Shown here in pieces: positions 1-7,835 of a DNA stretch of 64,000 bases. This DNA is from Pseudomonas sp. RIT623 (GTDB lineage Bacteria; Pseudomonadota; Gammaproteobacteria; Pseudomonadales; Pseudomonadaceae). The stretch spans positions 1 through 64,000 of the forward strand of contig NZ_SOZA01000027.1 of assembly GCF_004519305.1 (NCBI RefSeq). The letters are read 5' to 3'. The position numbers were made by a program, and so were the translations under genes. The notes below the pieces were generated by a model that was not told the origin of the DNA, made no database searches, and worked only from the letters and a program-made list of their open reading frames with translations. How positions within the stretch are numbered: the first letter of the stretch is position 1; every line of letters starts with the position of its first letter.

Positions 1-10
1 TCAGTTGCGT

Positions 11-166
11 TCAGCGCTGGAATGGATTGCGCAGGCGCACCCAGACGATGGCTGGCAGCGCCATCAACAACCATTTCAGGTATTGATTCACCGCGTAGTA
101 CTCGCAAGCGGTACCAATGAGCGTGCACAGCACGACCACGGCAACAAATTGAATCATTCTGTCCAT
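11..166 (-). CDS. Small hydrophobic protein, 51 aa
   Basis: A short reading frame encodes 51 residues beginning MDRMIQFVAVVVL and ending RNPFQR. Residues 4-20 form one clear hydrophobic segment and residues 29-43 (YLKWLLMALPAIVWV) a second, so a small inner-membrane protein with two helices is likely. A purine-rich stretch GGAACC lies just upstream of the chosen ATG; Met4 is an alternative start. No family is recognised. The gene is transcribed divergently from the GFA-protein gene, with about 170 bases between them. Codon third positions are GC-rich as in neighbouring genes. Confidence is moderate because of the small size. Confidence 0.5.
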   Translation of the reverse strand: MDRMIQFVAVVVLCTLIGTACEYYAVNQYLKWLLMALPAIVWVRLRNPFQR

Positions 167-336
167 CAATTAGGTTCCATTGTCTCTGTGTATCAGGGCG
201 GGCACTCTAGCAGTGGGGCATGCCGGGTGCAGTCTTCGCCTGCGCCCATGCCATATGGTGTAACACTTTATCCGTCCAACAATCGCTGCGCCCTTGGCTA
301 TCGTGCCAGCTCCCGTCAGTGCAGGAGGTGCGTGCG

Positions 337-717
337 ATGACCCGCTTTACTGGTGGCTGCCTGTGTGGCCGCATCCGTTTTATCGCCGAGGGCGAGGCCG
401 ATTGTCCCCATACCTGTTCCTGTTCCCAGTGCCAGCGGCACTCGGGTGGCTTGACCCTGTGTTGGGTCGAGTTCGACAAGGCAGCGGTCAGCTGGGTCGG
501 GGAGGGGCGTGCGCCTGCGCTGTACCGTTCCTCGTCAGCGTCCAGCCGTGCCTTCTGCGCCACCTGCGGCAGCTCCCTGGGTGCCGTCGACGATGGGCCG
601 ACCGTGGCCTTGTTGCTGGGCTGTTTCGACGACCCACAGGCGCCGGGCCTTAGACCGGTTGCGCATGCGTTCAAAGGCAGCCGGCCGGCCTGGTGGAAGG
701 TCGATGCCTGTGGCTGA
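337..717 (+). CDS. GFA family protein (CENP-V/GFA zinc fold)
   Basis: The 126-residue product has the layout of the GFA (glutathione-dependent formaldehyde-activating enzyme-like, DUF636) family: CxC at Cys8/Cys10 in GGCLCGRIRF, a CPHTCSCSQC cluster followed by RHSG, and a C-terminal CATCGSSL. These cysteines normally bind zinc. Family members are small cytoplasmic proteins of mostly unproven activity; formaldehyde or S-hydroxymethylglutathione handling is inferred by name only. The ATG at 337 was chosen because GCAGGAGG lies 8-14 bases upstream; the frame is open further upstream but without a better ribosome site. The VOC-family gene follows after about 50 bases on the same strand. Confidence 0.88.
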   Translation: MTRFTGGCLCGRIRFIAEGEADCPHTCSCSQCQRHSGGLTLCWVEFDKAAVSWVGEGRAPALYRSSSASSRAFCATCGSSLGAVDDGPTVALLLGCFDDPQAPGLRPVAHAFKGSRPAWWKVDACG

Positions 718-768
718 TTAATCGTTATCATGGCGGTTTTGCGCATGCGCGGCTCAAGGAAGATTCGG

Positions 769-1191
769 ATGCTCTCACGCAATGCACTTGTCCCTGAACT
801 GCTCGTCACCGACCTGGCCACCAGCGTTGCCTTCTGGGTTGACCTGCTCGGCTTCACGATCGCCTACCGACGGCCCGAGCAGCATTTCGTCTTTCTTGAA
901 CGTGAGGGGGCACAGGTGATGCTCGAACAGTTCGACGCTGACGACCACTGGTTGACCGCCGCTCTGGTCAAACCCCTGGGGCGGGGGATCAACCTGCAGA
1001 TCGAGGTGACGGCCGTGGCGCCGTTGCTGGCACGGCTCGAGCAGCGGCGCTGGCCGCTGTTCCAGGCCTGTGAAGACGCCTGGTACCGTGCCGATGATAT
1101 CGAGGTCGGGCTACGTCAGTTTCTGGTGCAGGACCCGGACGGCTACCTGCTACGATTCGGCGAGCGGCTGGGCGAGCGGCCCCTGGCATGA
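769..1191 (+). CDS. VOC family (glyoxalase/bleomycin-resistance-like) protein
   Basis: The 140-residue product shows the vicinal-oxygen-chelate pattern: an N-terminal strand with PELLVTDLATSVAFW, the LLGF turn, central FVFLEREGAQVML, and a C-terminal FLVQDPDGYLLRFGE, which is the classic end of bleomycin-binding-protein and glyoxalase-like folds. Such proteins dimerise and either bind a metal and substrate or sequester an antibiotic; the ligand here cannot be told from sequence. The ATG at 769 has AAGGAAG upstream and removes a poorly conserved basic extension. The preceding GFA gene is 51 bases away, so co-transcription is possible. Confidence 0.85.
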   Translation: MLSRNALVPELLVTDLATSVAFWVDLLGFTIAYRRPEQHFVFLEREGAQVMLEQFDADDHWLTAALVKPLGRGINLQIEVTAVAPLLARLEQRRWPLFQACEDAWYRADDIEVGLRQFLVQDPDGYLLRFGERLGERPLA

Positions 1192-1348
1192 CGAGGGCCT
1201 ACTGGCTGGCAAGGCTGCTCTGGCAGCCCCTCTCGCTCGTTTGTCAGACCCTTCCCGTATCAGGCGGCATCCCTCAACACCCCGTTCATTTTCACCCCAA
1301 GCGCAATCGCCTACCGTCTCCTTCCCGTCAACGCCAAGGAGCTAACCC

Positions 1349-1669
1349 ATGCCAGAGCTTGCGTTATACAAAGTGAAACTGCTGGACGAATTCGAGGCCC
1401 GTGCAGATGAGTGGACCTGCGGGCATTTCGAGCGGCGTCTGACCGAGGTGAAGCCGGCAGCCTATTACCAGGACGCCAAAGGCATCATCATCGCCGCGCA
1501 CAAGGCCGGAAACTGGCCGAACACGGTCAAGCGCTACCTGCTCAGCAACTACCAGGCGTTCGGCAATGTCAGCAGCGAGTTCAGCGAAATTTTCCGCCAG
1601 GTACTGGCCAGCTTGACACCACAGGAGTTGGCCTACTGGCAGCTACCCCAGGCGACTGCGCCGGCATGA
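1349..1669 (+). CDS. Hypothetical protein, 106 aa
   Basis: The ATG follows a good ribosome site (AAGGAGCTAACCC). The protein is soluble-looking, mixed alpha, without signal peptide or membrane segment; it contains LDEFEARADEW, an FERRLTEVKPAAYYQDAKG stretch and a C-terminal FRQVLASLTPQELAYW. I do not recognise the family. It stands alone: the VOC gene ends about 157 bases upstream, in a spacer holding a CCAGCAAGG-like degenerate REP fragment, and the OprD-type porin gene converges from the other strand about 40 bases downstream. Base composition matches the core genome. Confidence 0.75.
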   Translation: MPELALYKVKLLDEFEARADEWTCGHFERRLTEVKPAAYYQDAKGIIIAAHKAGNWPNTVKRYLLSNYQAFGNVSSEFSEIFRQVLASLTPQELAYWQLPQATAPA

Positions 1670-1711
1670 TCCTGCCGAGCTTCGACCTGACTCGGCTCCC
1701 AGCGGCCTGAA

Positions 1712-3049
1712 TCACCATCCACCCGACAGTGGCCACTCCACCGCCAGGCGGATCTGGTCCCCATCCAGTTCCGCCTGCGCGGTGTTGCCTCGGTGCACAT
1801 TGTGCCGCAACGAGAACGCGACCCCCTTGGCCTTGCCATCCTGCAGCACATAGCGCGCCTCCAGGTCACGTTCCCAATGCCGACCCTCCTTGCCATAGCC
1901 CAGGTAGGCATAGCCGCCGCGTGGGTCCACGTGTGTCCCGTCGATAGCGAACCCCCGCACATACAGCGCCGTCAAGCTCAACCCCGGCACGCCATATCCG
2001 GCCATGTTCAGGTCATAGCGCGCCTGCCACGACTTCTCGTTCGGCGCATTGAAGTCGGACAGTTGCACCGCGTTGCCGAGCAAGATCGCGCCGCGGGTCA
2101 CGTAGTCGAACGGTGTATCGCCATCCACTTGCTGCCAGCCGAGGCTGAAGGCATGCGGCCCCTCGGCGTAACGCGAGACCAGGCTCCAGGTGGTGTTGTC
2201 GATACGCCCGGACAGCGCCTTGCCGGTGTCGGTGGTGCGGTACAGGTTGAGGTCCAGGCTGAGGCTGCGTCGCGCGTCCAGGGCATGGCTCAGGGTGCTG
2301 GCAAGATAATGTTGGTTCCAGCTGTCCTGATAACGCGAGGTGTAGAGACTGGCGCTGAGCGTGGCGGACGGGTTCCATACGGCGCCGGCCAAGTCGAACT
2401 GCTTGCCCTGGCGGGCGTTGGAGTAGTTGACCACGAAGCCCCGGTCATGGCTGGAGGCGTTGCGATCGGTGCTTTCGCTGAAGTGCCCGGCAACCAGCTT
2501 GAGCGTATCCAGTTCCTGGCTGGTGAGGAACAGGCCGGTGGCGGTTTCGGGCAGCAGGCGGCTGTCGGATGAGCTGAACACTGGTGTCTTGACCCGCTGC
2601 TCGCCATAGGACAGCACGGTGTTGGAGGCCCGCAGCTTCAGTGCCGCGCCGCCACGGCTGTAGTCGCGCTTGGCATGACCTTGATTGTCCAGCCCCAGTA
2701 GCCGCGCCTTGCCGGCACGGCCGCCGCCGCTGTCCAGCTGCACGCCGAGGTAGGCATGGGCATCCACGCCAACCCCGACAGGTCCCTGGGTGAAGCCCGA
2801 GTTGAACGTGCCCATCAAACCATAGGCCCATTCCTCAGCCTTGCCGTTGCGCTCGGCGCGGGGTTTGTAGGCGTTGCGCGCGCCGCTGTTGCGCCCGCCA
2901 TGGCGGTAGTCGCGCTGGTCGAAGACGCTGCGGTTGAGCAACTGCCAACGGCTGTCGGCGAGCCAGCCCTTGGCCTGCGACTGGCTGGAATCGGCCAGGG
3001 CCAGGGGCGTCAAGCCCAGCAAGGGGAGGGCGAGGGCTAGGGGCTTCAC
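1712..3049 (-). CDS. OprD-family outer-membrane porin
   Basis: The 445-residue product has a signal peptide (residues 1-19, cut after LALA) and the features of OprD/Opd/Occ porins: FDQRDYRHGG near the N-terminus, AYGLMGTFNSGFTQGPVGVGVDAHAY strands, and many alternating aromatic beta-strands to a C-terminal tryptophan. OprD porins pass small solutes through an 18-stranded barrel. The start is GTG and overlaps the ATPase stop codon (GTGA), so the gene is the last of the riboswitch-led ABC operon and probably translationally coupled. This is unusual: corrinoid or chelate ABC operons normally carry a TonB-dependent receptor. Uptake of a corrinoid precursor or cobalt complex is inference. Confidence 0.9.
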   Translation of the reverse strand: MKPLALALPLLGLTPLALADSSQSQAKGWLADSRWQLLNRSVFDQRDYRHGGRNSGARNAYKPRAERNGKAEEWAYGLMGTFNSGFTQGPVGVGVDAHAYLGVQLDSGGGRAGKARLLGLDNQGHAKRDYSRGGAALKLRASNTVLSYGEQRVKTPVFSSSDSRLLPETATGLFLTSQELDTLKLVAGHFSESTDRNASSHDRGFVVNYSNARQGKQFDLAGAVWNPSATLSASLYTSRYQDSWNQHYLASTLSHALDARRSLSLDLNLYRTTDTGKALSGRIDNTTWSLVSRYAEGPHAFSLGWQQVDGDTPFDYVTRGAILLGNAVQLSDFNAPNEKSWQARYDLNMAGYGVPGLSLTALYVRGFAIDGTHVDPRGGYAYLGYGKEGRHWERDLEARYVLQDGKAKGVAFSLRHNVHRGNTAQAELDGDQIRLAVEWPLSGGW

Positions 3050-3852
3050 GGGCGTTTTCCCGGCTCAGGAGCGCGAAAGCGCAGGATGCGCGCGCCGTCG
3101 AAAGGGTCGATGAGGTAGTGGGCGTGCACGCCGAAAGTAGCGAGCAGTCGCTCGGGTGTCAGCACCAGCGCCGGTTTGCCGAGGGCCAGCAGACGGCCCT
3201 GATCGAGCACGGCCAGGCGATCGCAGGTCAGCGCCTGATTGAGGTCGTGCAACGCCACCAGGGTCGTTATCGGCAGCGCCTGGACCTGGCCGAGCAAAGT
3301 CAACTGGTGCTGGATGTCGAGGTGGTTGGTCGGCTCATCCAGCAACAATACCTGCGGGCGTTGCGCCAGTGCGCGGGCGATATGCACACGTTGGCGTTCG
3401 CCGCCGGACAGCTCACCCCAGCGGCGTTGGCCCAGGTGACTGGCGTCGACGTCGGCCAGTGCCTGCTCGACGATGGCGCGGTCGCCTGCTCCGAAGGGAG
3501 CCAGGGCCGATAGCCAGGGGGTGCGGCCCAGGGCGACGGCGTCGAACACGCGGATCGCATCCAGGGTGTCGGCCTGCTGCTCGACCAGGGCCAGGGCCTG
3601 GGCGACACGGCGGCGGGGCAGGGCCGCCAGGGGCGTCCCGAGCAACTGGACGCTGCCGCTGCTGGGCGCGCGCAGCCCGGCCAGCAGCTTGAGCAAGGTG
3701 GACTTGCCGGAGCCATTGGGGCCGACCAGGCCGAGGGTCTCGCCGGGCCGAACGGCCAGGTCGATACCATGCAGCACCTCGCGCCCACCTAGGCGCAGGT
3801 GCACGCCCTGGCAACTGATGGGGGCCATTGCGGGGGTGTGCAGCGCCGTCAT
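3046..3852 (-). CDS. ABC transporter ATPase, FecE/BtuD type
   Basis: The 268-residue ATPase has a Walker A GPNGSGKST (about residues 44-52), a Q-loop in ALVEQQADTL, the signature LSGGERQRVHIARAL and Walker B VLLLDEPTNHLD followed by the H-loop ALHDLN. This is the pattern of iron-chelate, haem and cobalamin importers. It energises uptake across the inner membrane with the permease encoded just upstream. Its ATG overlaps the permease stop by 4 nt (ATGA), and its own stop overlaps the porin GTG start. Control by the cobalamin riboswitch at the head of the operon suggests a corrinoid or related cobalt compound as cargo, but sequence does not settle the substrate. Confidence 0.93.
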   Translation of the reverse strand: MTALHTPAMAPISCQGVHLRLGGREVLHGIDLAVRPGETLGLVGPNGSGKSTLLKLLAGLRAPSSGSVQLLGTPLAALPRRRVAQALALVEQQADTLDAIRVFDAVALGRTPWLSALAPFGAGDRAIVEQALADVDASHLGQRRWGELSGGERQRVHIARALAQRPQVLLLDEPTNHLDIQHQLTLLGQVQALPITTLVALHDLNQALTCDRLAVLDQGRLLALGKPALVLTPERLLATFGVHAHYLIDPFDGARILRFRAPEPGKRP

Positions 3853-4865
3853 GGGCGCCCCCGACGGCTGACCAGGATCAGTGCGAACAGCGGCGCGCCG
3901 ATCAGTGCGGTGACCACCCCCACCGGAACCACCTGGCCGGCGATCAGCGTGCGCGACAGGATATCGGCGACGATCAGGAACAACGCCCCGCCCAGCGCGC
4001 TGGCCGGCACCAGGCGGCTGTGCCCGGGGCCCAGCAACAGGCGCAGCGCATGGGGAATGACCAGCCCGACGAAACCGATGGCGCCGACGATCGACACCAT
4101 CACCGCGGTCACCAATGCCGCGCAGCTGATCAGCAGCAGCTGGGTGCGGCGCACTGGCACACCGAGCGAGGCGGCGGAATCGGCGCCGAAGGTGAAGGCA
4201 TCCAATGCCCGCCGATGGCCCAGGCAGACCAGCAGCCCCAACACGGCCATCGGTACCGCCAGGGCTACCGCTGGCCAGCGCACCCCGCTGAGGTTGCCCA
4301 GCAGCCAGAACAGGATGCCGCGGGCTTGCTCGGCGGTGGCGGATTTGGTGATCAGGAACGCGGTGAGCGCGTTGAACAGCTGCGAGCCGGCGATCCCGGC
4401 AAGGATCACCTGAGCATTGTCATGGCGGCTGCCGCTGGCCCGGGACAGCGCCAGCACCAAGGCAAAGGCCGCCAGTGCGCCGAGGAAGGCGCCGCCGGAC
4501 AGCGACAGCGCCGCGCCGCCCAGGCCGAGCAGGCCGACCGCCACGGCGCCGGTCGAGGCCCCGGCGGACAGGCCCAGCAAATACGGCTCTGCCAGCGGGT
4601 TGCGCAGCAACGCCTGGAGAATCACCCCGCAGGTGGCCAGGCCCGCGCCGCAGGCAGCGGCCACCAGGGTACGCGGCAACCGGTAGTTCCAGACGATGCC
4701 GGCGTCGATCGGATCGAGTGGGTAGCCCGCTTGCCACAGATGATTGGCCAGCACCTGCCAGACCACTTCGGCGCTCACTGGGGTTTCGCCGATGGCGATA
4801 CCCGCGAGCATGGCCAGGCCCAGGGCGAGCAGCGCGAAGGCGCCAAGGGGCAGCAGGCGACTCAT
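3849..4865 (-). CDS. ABC transporter permease, FecCD/BtuC type
   Basis: The 338-residue membrane protein has about ten hydrophobic segments and FecCD-family landmarks: LPRTLVAAACGAGLATCGVILQ, NPLAEPYLLGLSAGAS, and the C-terminal GAIGFVGLVIPH that contacts the ATPase. Such permeases work as homodimers, here probably with the adjacent ATPase and periplasmic binding protein. The ATG overlaps the stop of the binding-protein gene by 4 nt, and the stop overlaps the ATPase start, so translation of the three genes is probably coupled. Length is typical for the family (about 330-340). Confidence 0.93.
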   Translation of the reverse strand: MSRLLPLGAFALLALGLAMLAGIAIGETPVSAEVVWQVLANHLWQAGYPLDPIDAGIVWNYRLPRTLVAAACGAGLATCGVILQALLRNPLAEPYLLGLSAGASTGAVAVGLLGLGGAALSLSGGAFLGALAAFALVLALSRASGSRHDNAQVILAGIAGSQLFNALTAFLITKSATAEQARGILFWLLGNLSGVRWPAVALAVPMAVLGLLVCLGHRRALDAFTFGADSAASLGVPVRRTQLLLISCAALVTAVMVSIVGAIGFVGLVIPHALRLLLGPGHSRLVPASALGGALFLIVADILSRTLIAGQVVPVGVVTALIGAPLFALILVSRRGRP

Positions 4866-5887
4866 GGTTGCGCCGCTTTACCGCTGGCGAAGGCCGTGGA
4901 CAGCACTTGCAGCCCGCGGAACAGACGAAGGCCGGCCTGCATGGCATCGGCGTCGAGGACGATGATGCGGTCCTGTTTCACCGCCTCCATGTTACGGGTC
5001 AGCGGGTCGCTGCGCAGGAACTGGAGTTTCTTCTGATAGTCATCGGCGGGGTAGCGGCGTCGGTCCATGCGCGCGATGATCAGCCAGGTGGGATTGGCCT
5101 TGGCCAGGGTTTCCCAGCCTACGGTCGGCCATTCCTCGTTGGACTCGACCACGTTGCGCACCCCTAGGGTCTGCAGCATGAAGTCGGCCACGCCCTGACG
5201 GCCGGCCACGTACGGGTCGAGCGCCAAGTCGGCGCTGGAGAACCAGAACAACGCGCTGGTGTGGCTCAGGTCCTTGCCCACCAGTTGTTGCTGAGCACGC
5301 TGCAGGCTGCCCTGGAGTGCTGTGTTGAGGGCGGCGCCGCGCGCCTGCACGTCGAAGATCTCGGCCAGTTGGCTGATGCTCTTGTAGATGCTCTGCACCT
5401 TGAACGGTTGCAGACGGGTGCCATCGGCGCCCACCAGGTTGTCCTTGCCTTCGCAATCGGAGGGCAGCAGGTAGGTGGGAATCTGCAATTCGGCGAACTG
5501 TTCGCGGGTGGCGACCGCGCCTTGGGCACCGACCATCCATTCGAACTGCACCGCCACCAGTTGCGGACGCTTGGCCACCACCGCCTCGAAACTTGGTTCG
5601 TTATCGGCCAGGCGCTCGACCTTGTCGTTCTGCGCCTTGAACTCGGGCAGTACGTTGTTGAACCACAACGAAGTGCCGGCCAGGCGTTCGCCCAGGCCCA
5701 GGGCATAGAGCAGTTCGCTGCCGGCCTGGCCGATGGTCACCGCGCGTTCGGGCGCCCGGGCGAGGGTCTGGGGCACGCCGCAGTTGTCGAGGGTCAACGG
5801 ATACTGGGTGGCACTGGCAGGGCTATCGGCCTGGGCCAGCGCGCACAGGGTCAAGCCGGCGACGACGGTGGCGAGGTGGGGCAACAT
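4862..5887 (-). CDS. Periplasmic substrate-binding protein, FepB/BtuF class
   Basis: The 341-residue product has a signal peptide (MLPHLATVVAGLTLCALAQA) and the class III (TroA-like) arrangement of siderophore, haem and corrinoid binding proteins: PERAVTIGQAGSELLYALGLGERLAGTS, a long linker helix, then LQTLGVRNVVE and the C-terminal GLRLFRGLQVL helix. Met at 5887 was chosen because AGGAGA lies about 11 bases upstream and the signal peptide follows at once; an in-frame ATG at 5923 would add 12 residues. It is the first gene behind the cobalamin riboswitch, so the ligand is probably a corrinoid or cobalt chelate (inference). Confidence 0.9.
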   Translation of the reverse strand: MLPHLATVVAGLTLCALAQADSPASATQYPLTLDNCGVPQTLARAPERAVTIGQAGSELLYALGLGERLAGTSLWFNNVLPEFKAQNDKVERLADNEPSFEAVVAKRPQLVAVQFEWMVGAQGAVATREQFAELQIPTYLLPSDCEGKDNLVGADGTRLQPFKVQSIYKSISQLAEIFDVQARGAALNTALQGSLQRAQQQLVGKDLSHTSALFWFSSADLALDPYVAGRQGVADFMLQTLGVRNVVESNEEWPTVGWETLAKANPTWLIIARMDRRRYPADDYQKKLQFLRSDPLTRNMEAVKQDRIIVLDADAMQAGLRLFRGLQVLSTAFASGKAAQP

Positions 5888-6007
5888 GGTGGGGCGGTCT
5901 CCTGTCTTGCGTTGTGCGGTCATGGGCACGGACAGGCATCGCCGGGCACGAGCGAGGGGCTGCGAGCGCAAGGCGGATGACCATCCCGGACACCCCGCCG
6001 GTTGGTG

Positions 6008-6190
6008 AACACGTGCCGGCAGGTCTCCTGACTGGTGCGTCCAGGCCCGGCGCCGGCCTTCCCGGATGGATCATCCAGTGGCATCGATGGCGTGGGCTCG
6101 GCACCTACAGTTGCGGGGGCAGTTCCGTTCGGCGCGCGCTGGACGCGCCTGGGATTCCCTTTTGATTCCGTGTGGAAACCGGCGGGCGGC
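6008..6190 (-). promoter_or_regulatory. Cobalamin (B12) riboswitch
   Basis: Read on the minus strand, the leader contains the conserved core of the AdoCbl riboswitch: GGGAATCCCAGGCG near the 5' side, AACTGCCCCCGCAACTGTA in the middle, then the B12-box region GCCACTGG, and at the 3' side GACGCACCAGTCAGGAGACCTGCCGGC. The order and spacing agree with the family. It lies between the DUF1624 gene and the start of the binding-protein gene, in the sense direction for the ABC-porin operon. Such elements shut down downstream expression when cobalamin is abundant. Whether it works on transcription or translation is not clear; no strong terminator hairpin was seen before the AGGAGA ribosome site. Confidence 0.92.
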
Positions 6191-6224
6191 ATGGTAGACC
6201 ATCGCACCGCCGGGCGAAACGCCT

Positions 6225-7391
6225 TTACAGGTACTTGAGCCAGGCCAGGTCGCGGCGCCGCGCCTTCAACCGGGCGAAGCCGCGGACCGGCAGGTACAGC
6301 GCGGCAGCCAGCAACATGGCCAGCAGCCAGACCGCGGCGACACCCTCGAAACCGAAATATTCGCCCTGGTTGCGGCCGAACAGGCCGACGCTGGCCAGGT
6401 ACAGCCCCTTGAGCACATACAGGTGCAGCAGGTAGAAGAACATCGGCGCCGCGCCGAACACCGCCAGCGCGCCGATCCAGCGAGCGCTGCCGGCACGCTC
6501 GAAGCCGCGTAGCAACAGCAGCCCGGCGCCCAGGGTCAGGGCCAGGAACAGCAGCGAAGGTGGGTACTTGGTGATGTTGAAGAAACTCATTAGCGTCTGC
6601 GTGACACTGGGGTAACTGCTCCAGGGCGCTTCGCCGTAACCATTGAGCAGGCGCAGTGCAACGAAACCCAGCAGGGCCAGAGCCCCGGCCAGCAGCAGCC
6701 GCCGTTGGCGGGCATCGGCCTGGCTGGTGCGGGCGAACCATGGGCCAAGGGCGTAGCCCAGGACGATCACGCCGATCCACGGCAACAACGGATAGGATGT
6801 GCGCAAGCGCAAGTTGTCGCAGACCTCCAACCAGCCGCGATCGTGCAGGACCGCCCATGGCACATGCAGGGCCGATGCCGGCTCGAAGTGCAGGCCATCG
6901 AGCAGGTTGTGGCCAGCGACGATCAGCGCGCCCAGGGCGATAAGCGCCGGGCGTGGCAACCACACCAGCAGCGACAGGGCGATCATGCTCAGGCCTATGG
7001 CCCAGATCACCTGCAGGTAGATCACACTGGGTGGCAGCTGGAAGGTCCAGGCGAAGTTGACCAAGGTGAACTCCAGCACGACCAGGAACAGCCCGCGCTT
7101 TAATAGAAAGGCCGAGACGTCGCCACGGCCCCGGTGCTTTTCGCCGTACAACCAGGCGGACAACCCGGTGAGCAGCACGAACACCGGGGCGCACAGGTGC
7201 GCCAGGGTGCGGCTGGCAAACAGGCTGGGGTCGGTTGCGTCGATCGTCATCGGGTCGCTGACCTGGCGGTGCAGAAAGAAGGTTTCGCGCACGTGGTCCA
7301 GGAGCATGAACAGGATCACCAGGCCGCGTAGGGCGTCGATGCTTTGCAGGCGTTGGTTGGGCAGGGGGGAAGGGGCAGTGGCGCTGGTCAT
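6225..7391 (-). CDS. DUF1624/HGSNAT-like multi-spanning membrane protein
   Basis: The 388-residue product starts with a short polar tail and then QSIDALRGLVILFMLLDHVRE, the hallmark of the DUF1624 / heparan-alpha-glucosaminide N-acetyltransferase catalytic-like family, which is related to membrane acyltransferases. About ten membrane segments follow, with PWIGVIVLGYALGPW and a C-terminal tail rich in basic residues. Acyl transfer to an envelope sugar is a family-level guess only. The gene lies upstream of, and in line with, the riboswitch operon. A Zur-box-like palindrome sits about 37 bases before its ATG, suggesting expression in zinc shortage. Confidence 0.82.
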   Translation of the reverse strand: MTSATAPSPLPNQRLQSIDALRGLVILFMLLDHVRETFFLHRQVSDPMTIDATDPSLFASRTLAHLCAPVFVLLTGLSAWLYGEKHRGRGDVSAFLLKRGLFLVVLEFTLVNFAWTFQLPPSVIYLQVIWAIGLSMIALSLLVWLPRPALIALGALIVAGHNLLDGLHFEPASALHVPWAVLHDRGWLEVCDNLRLRTSYPLLPWIGVIVLGYALGPWFARTSQADARQRRLLLAGALALLGFVALRLLNGYGEAPWSSYPSVTQTLMSFFNITKYPPSLLFLALTLGAGLLLLRGFERAGSARWIGALAVFGAAPMFFYLLHLYVLKGLYLASVGLFGRNQGEYFGFEGVAAVWLLAMLLAAALYLPVRGFARLKARRRDLAWLKYL

Positions 7392-7427
7392 TGGCTGGGT
7401 CGCAGACAGGAATGGCGTTTCAAATTA

Positions 7428-7446
7428 AATGTTATTGTATAACATT
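7428..7446. promoter_or_regulatory. Zur-box-like palindrome
   Basis: AATGTTATTGTATAACATT is a perfect inverted repeat with 8-base arms around TGT. With one more base on the left it matches nearly every position of the gamma-proteobacterial Zur consensus core (AAATGTTATANTATAACATT). It lies 37 bases upstream of the DUF1624 ATG, where a repressor would block the promoter, and about 390 bases from the plus-strand DING gene. Zur represses zinc-uptake and zinc-sparing genes when zinc is sufficient. The assignment rests on motif similarity alone. Confidence 0.7.
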
Positions 7447-7835
7447 CCGTTGGCGCCTGAACAGCTCGATTTCGTGTGGAGGGCCACCAGGCGTTCACCA
7501 CGACCCCAGCAGCGCCTATCAGTCACTCTGCATTGAAACTTTTTTCGCGGCCTGGCCAACCTCCCGAGTGCCTTGCGGGTAATCCTCCAGATCAGCATCA
7601 CCCATAACCGCTGGCCTGCCTCCTTCACCTCCCGGAAAAACCGCCGGAACCACCCCGCGACACCCGAGTTTTTCCCTGCCGAACTCCCGATGTTTTTTCC
7701 TTTGGCTGTCACCACAAGCTGCGAATGTTGCCTTCGTGGACAGGCCTCCAGCCCCTCTGGATCAGGGTGTACGGCCTCGGCCACAGCAATGCGCGACCCA
7801 CTCAACGTACGAACACGACGATAGGAGATTGCTTC
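7447..7835. other. Gene-free spacer before the DING genes
   Basis: About 390 bases separate the Zur-like box from the first DING gene. I see no convincing gene in it. A GAAACTTTTTT tract and CTGTCAC (7706-7712) are present, but no proper PHO box (two CTGTCAT repeats 11 bases apart) can be read. The long leader probably holds the promoter for the DING genes; the ribosome site AGGAG lies at 7823-7827. Confidence 0.4.

Noticed and set aside
5..340. A 111-codon frame on the plus strand at the window start
   Set aside because: It overlaps the small membrane-protein gene and the GFA ribosome site, lacks its own ribosome site and has no recognisable features.
7700..7730. PHO box before the DING genes
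   Set aside because: CTGTCAC is present once, but the second half at the right spacing is missing, so PhoB control cannot be claimed from sequence.
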